Of a DNA stretch of 64,000 bases, positions 61,272 to 64,000 are shown piece after piece. The notes beneath the pieces are model-generated. The model searched no databases and was not told the origin of the DNA. It saw only the letters and a program-made list of their open reading frames with translations. Both the position numbers and the translations under genes were made by a program. Source of the stretch: Micromonospora_E sp048060115. GTDB taxonomy: Bacteria > Actinomycetota > Actinomycetes > Mycobacteriales > Micromonosporaceae. The first letter of the stretch is position 1, and each line of letters begins with the position of its first letter. The stretch covers positions 61,045 through 125,044 of the forward strand of contig NZ_JBHMIM010000012.1 of NCBI RefSeq assembly GCF_048060115.1, in the 5' to 3' direction.

Positions 61272-62858
61272 CTACTCCCGCCAGCCAGCCAGTTCGACCC
61301 CCTTGGACAGTTCCACCCGGAAGCCAAGCACGACCTCGCCGCTGTCGCCCGGCGCGAGCGACAGCCGCCAGATCAGCTCACCCAGCTCCGAACGCTCGAC
61401 CGGCGACGGCACGATGGTCGTCTCCCGCACCGCCACCGCGTCATCGCGCGACACCGGGAGCTGATCGCGCACCTCGACAGTCGCCGGGCGGGGCGTGTGG
61501 TTGGCGACGGTGATCCGGTACTCCATCTCCCGCCGCCGGGTCGACCCGAGCGTAGCCTTCGTCTCCACACGCCGAGACAACTTCCGCTCCACCCGCAGCC
61601 GGTCGTCCACCCCCAGCGCCAACTCGGTCTCCTCACCCGGCGCCCACGCCGGCAGCCTGGTGGACGCGACGAAGTCGGCATCGTGGAACACCGAGGCGGG
61701 ACCGGGCAGCAGCGCGTGCTCCGACGTGTTGCGTACCGTGGCCCGCAGATGCGCCTCGGCGGCGCGGACCGGTGCGGTGACGTGGTCCAGCCTGGCCGGC
61801 AGTTCCAGCACCGCGATGGTGGCCCGGTGCGCGCTGCCGTCGGCCGGCACCGCCACCGGTCGGGCCGGCCGGTACGTGGCCGCGCTGACCCCCTGCTCGA
61901 CCTCGGCCACGGTCTCCCGCAGTTTGCGGTGGCTCGCCGCGGAACGGGCCCGACCGCCGCCGGACGCAGCCGCAGCGAGTGCCGGCGGCTCCGAGATCTC
62001 GACCGGCATGTCCATCGATACCGCGAGCGGGGGTGCCGGCCGGAACCGGTCGAGATACCAAGGTGACAGTTCCGGTACGCCGGTCGTCGCCACCGGCCGA
62101 GCGGTGGAAAGCTGCAGGTCGCACTCCGGCCAGTCCTCCCCCGTGCTCTGGCTGACCATGCCGAACCAGGTGACAGTCATGGTGTGGTCGACCAGCCGCA
62201 GGTCGTAGGAGGGTTGCCAGCTCGCCCCATCCACCAGGTAGCTCAGCTCCAGTTCGACATCAGCCTCGTCGACCTCCACCGCCACGATCACCTCGACGGC
62301 GAGCCGGTCCGGCACCCGTTTGCCCTGCGCGGCGTCGAGGTCGCGCCCGAGGGCTGCCGACTCCTCCGCCAGCTCGATACGCTGACGGGCCACCAGGCGT
62401 CGCCGGGCTCGCGATTCGGCCAGCTGGGCGGCCACCGAGTCGGTGAAGGCCGCCACGTCGCTCGGTGCCGCGTCGCCAGCGGCCAGGGCGCGGGCATACG
62501 TGCCACCGGCCCGCTCGACCAGCCGGCCGAGGAACTCACCGCGCTGCTCCTCGATCCCATCCGCGTCGTCCACCTCGGCGAGTTCGTCGGCCAGTTCGCG
62601 GCGACGCTGCTCCAGGCTGACCACCTGAGCGTCGGTGCTGCGAGCCTGCCGCCAAGCGGTCACGTCGACGCCGAGCACGGTAGCCGGGCCACGGCCGCCC
62701 ACCCGGACCGAATCCCGCCGAAGGCCGAGCGGGAGGGGCGCGACGCGCACGCGGTGCCGGCCGGCGACCAGTTGAATACCGCCGCGTCGGGTGATCCGGG
62801 CCCGGTCCGGATAGACAGTGACGCCGACGACGGGTGCAGCTATCTCCGTAGTGTCCAC
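61272..62858 (-). CDS. Mucoidy inhibitor MuiA-family protein (DUF4140/DUF4139)
   Basis: The 528-residue protein has the N-terminal DUF4140 part (VVGVTVYPDRARITRRG), a coiled-coil middle (residues about 75-175) and the DUF4139 part with LSYLVDGASWQPSYDLRL, WFGMVSQSTGEDWPECDLQL and the C-terminal LSLAPGDSGEVVLGFRVEL. The family was named after suppression of mucoidy in E. coli; no enzymatic role is known. There is no signal peptide. The genes at 60574 and 61272 converge with 11 bases between them. Confidence 0.88.
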   Translation of the reverse strand: MDTTEIAAPVVGVTVYPDRARITRRGGIQLVAGRHRVRVAPLPLGLRRDSVRVGGRGPATVLGVDVTAWRQARSTDAQVVSLEQRRRELADELAEVDDADGIEEQRGEFLGRLVERAGGTYARALAAGDAAPSDVAAFTDSVAAQLAESRARRRLVARQRIELAEESAALGRDLDAAQGKRVPDRLAVEVIVAVEVDEADVELELSYLVDGASWQPSYDLRLVDHTMTVTWFGMVSQSTGEDWPECDLQLSTARPVATTGVPELSPWYLDRFRPAPPLAVSMDMPVEISEPPALAAAASGGGRARSAASHRKLRETVAEVEQGVSAATYRPARPVAVPADGSAHRATIAVLELPARLDHVTAPVRAAEAHLRATVRNTSEHALLPGPASVFHDADFVASTRLPAWAPGEETELALGVDDRLRVERKLSRRVETKATLGSTRRREMEYRITVANHTPRPATVEVRDQLPVSRDDAVAVRETTIVPSPVERSELGELIWRLSLAPGDSGEVVLGFRVELSKGVELAGWRE

Positions 62859-63060
62859 CGCGGCGACAGTAGCCGAGCCCCGCTCCCTTATCGGCGGCGG
62901 AGCTCAGCTGTCGGTGGCCTCCGCCTCCCGGTTGGAGCACCCGTCATCCTGCCGCCCGGTCGGAAGGATGACTCCCTCGGTCACCCTGCCTGCCGATCCA
63001 GGCCGAGAAGCCGACCCCGGCAGGCCAGCACGCGACGACAGCGTCCATCCGGAGAACGCA

Positions 63061-63858
63061 TCAGGGCTTGCGGGCGACAGCCCCGTACGCGTCGATCCGA
63101 TCGGCACCCGAGTCGTCCGGACGCCACTGGGTTATCGGCACCAAGCCGGGTTCCACCGGCACCAAGCCTTCGAAACAGCTGGCAAGCTGCTCCGGGCTGC
63201 GCAGGACGTAGGGGACGCCACCGCTCTCCACCAAGGTGTCGGCGCCCTGGACCACAGCGGGACTGGTATCCGCACCATCCCACAACACGAGGTAGCTGCC
63301 GGAGACGGCGCTGCCCATCATCCGATTCACAATAGCCTTCACCACGACCAGATCTGGCTCGTACCCCATGACCCCCATGAACAGCACCGCGACCGGGTCC
63401 TGCAGATTAAGCACTGTCCGGGCCTCGGCCAGGATCTTCCCCGGCTCATGGTAGTCGGCATCCACGTACGTGATCAGACCGTCGGATCCCGAGCCGGTCA
63501 GCAGCGCGCGGGCATGCACCAGGACCAACGGATCGTTGTCGACGTAGACGATTCGTGACTCGGGCGCGACCTCCTGAGCCACCTCGTGCGTGTTCTGCAT
63601 AGTGGGCAGACCGGTGCCGACATCGATGAACTGCCGGATGCCCGCCTCAGCGGCCAGAAACCGCACGGCACGGATGAGGAACTGACGAGACTGCCGAGCC
63701 ATGACCGCGATCTCCGGATACACGTCGGCCACCGCGTCCCCGGCATCGCGGTCTGCCTTGAAGTTGTCCTTACCGCCCATCCAGTAGTTCCACATCCGAG
63801 CGGCGTGGGGCACCTCGATCTGGAGCCTCGAGGATAGTTCGGGATCCTGCTCGGGCAT
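63061..63858 (-). CDS. DUF574-type SAM-dependent methyltransferase
   Basis: The 265-residue protein has PHAARMWNYWMGGKDNFKADR near the N-terminus, FIDVGTGLPTMQNTHEVAQ as SAM motif I and VYVDNDPLVLVHARALL. This is the actinomycete-specific DUF574/Methyltransf_19 group. These are numerous in sporulating actinomycetes, and their targets are unknown. ATG 63858 was chosen because AGGAG lies 12 bases upstream; ATG 63888 has none. Confidence 0.92.
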   Translation of the reverse strand: MPEQDPELSSRLQIEVPHAARMWNYWMGGKDNFKADRDAGDAVADVYPEIAVMARQSRQFLIRAVRFLAAEAGIRQFIDVGTGLPTMQNTHEVAQEVAPESRIVYVDNDPLVLVHARALLTGSGSDGLITYVDADYHEPGKILAEARTVLNLQDPVAVLFMGVMGYEPDLVVVKAIVNRMMGSAVSGSYLVLWDGADTSPAVVQGADTLVESGGVPYVLRSPEQLASCFEGLVPVEPGLVPITQWRPDDSGADRIDAYGAVARKP

Positions 63859-63953
63859 CGCGCGAGCTCCTGACGGGAAGGGTTCCATGGGCCGGATGAT
63901 GGCGCGGCACCATGATGGACTGGATCATCCTAGACGAGTAGTTCCGATGTCCG

Positions 63954-64000
63954 GTCAGTGGTCGTAGGCGATCAGGGACCGGGTGACGGGTGCGCCGGTC
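63954..64000 (-). CDS. 3' end of an unidentified gene cut by the window edge
   Basis: The minus strand reads TGAPVTRSLIAYDH followed by TGA at 63956-63954, in a frame open to the edge with typical high-GC codons. This is too short to name the protein. It may be a gene end or chance. Confidence 0.35.

Overview
This 64 kb window is high-GC actinomycete chromosome. The very high third-position GC, frequent GTG starts, stop/start overlaps of the GTGA, ATGA and TGATG types, AfsR/SARP and MEDS/HATPase regulators and Spo0M suggest a filamentous, sporulating actinobacterium. My best guess is the Micromonosporaceae (Micromonospora/Salinispora relatives); this is inference, since no 16S rRNA is present. 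I found no tRNA, rRNA, CRISPR array, insertion sequence or prophage.

Left part (1-9.5 kb): the end of a sensor histidine kinase, small membrane, secreted and DUF genes, then a cobalamin/cobalt island. Two cobalamin riboswitches stand back to back near 6.8-7.3 kb. The minus one leads into a fused I+D metal chelatase, cobO and cobB; the plus one leads into the cobalt transporter cbtB-cbtA and a small 2Fe-2S-type protein. An 8-codon leader frame sits between the minus riboswitch and the chelatase.

Middle-left (9.5-28.5 kb): bifunctional adhE; a helix-hairpin-helix membrane protein; an ASCH-maleylpyruvate isomerase fusion; GNAT; a molybdopterin oxidoreductase/ferredoxin reductase/zinc-ribbon operon; a MazF-type toxin-antitoxin pair; a sugar ABC importer without its own ATPase; sthA; a class A beta-lactamase-like hydrolase; a MEDS-STAS/HATPase signalling pair; a cation exchanger; and Spo0M.

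Centre (29-45.3 kb): an AfsR-like regulator is followed by a large divergent locus. Eight minus-strand genes (class III aminotransferase, SDR epimerase, UbiA/DPPR-synthase-like prenyltransferase, three GT2 glycosyltransferases, a membrane-anchored EEP hydrolase, a flippase-like membrane protein) and five plus-strand genes (GT2, NodB deacetylase, methyltransferase, GT87, aldo-keto reductase) share a promoter region of about 235 bp and are nearly all overlapping or tightly spaced. This looks like a polyprenyl-linked, amino-sugar-containing glycoconjugate pathway that I cannot match to a characterised one. It is the best candidate for an undescribed system here.

Right part (45.3-64 kb): a second type II topoisomerase (parE-parC); a secreted GH10-CBM2 xylanase with a strong hairpin terminator; a threonine/serine dehydratase; a subtilase; an SCP2 protein overlapping a debranching-type glycosidase; a diacylglycerol-kinase-like enzyme; a GH43-AbfB arabinan enzyme next to a decayed GH43 pseudogene that still carries a perfect 16-bp LacI-type operator; a P-loop kinase; a MuiA-family protein; and a DUF574-type methyltransferase.
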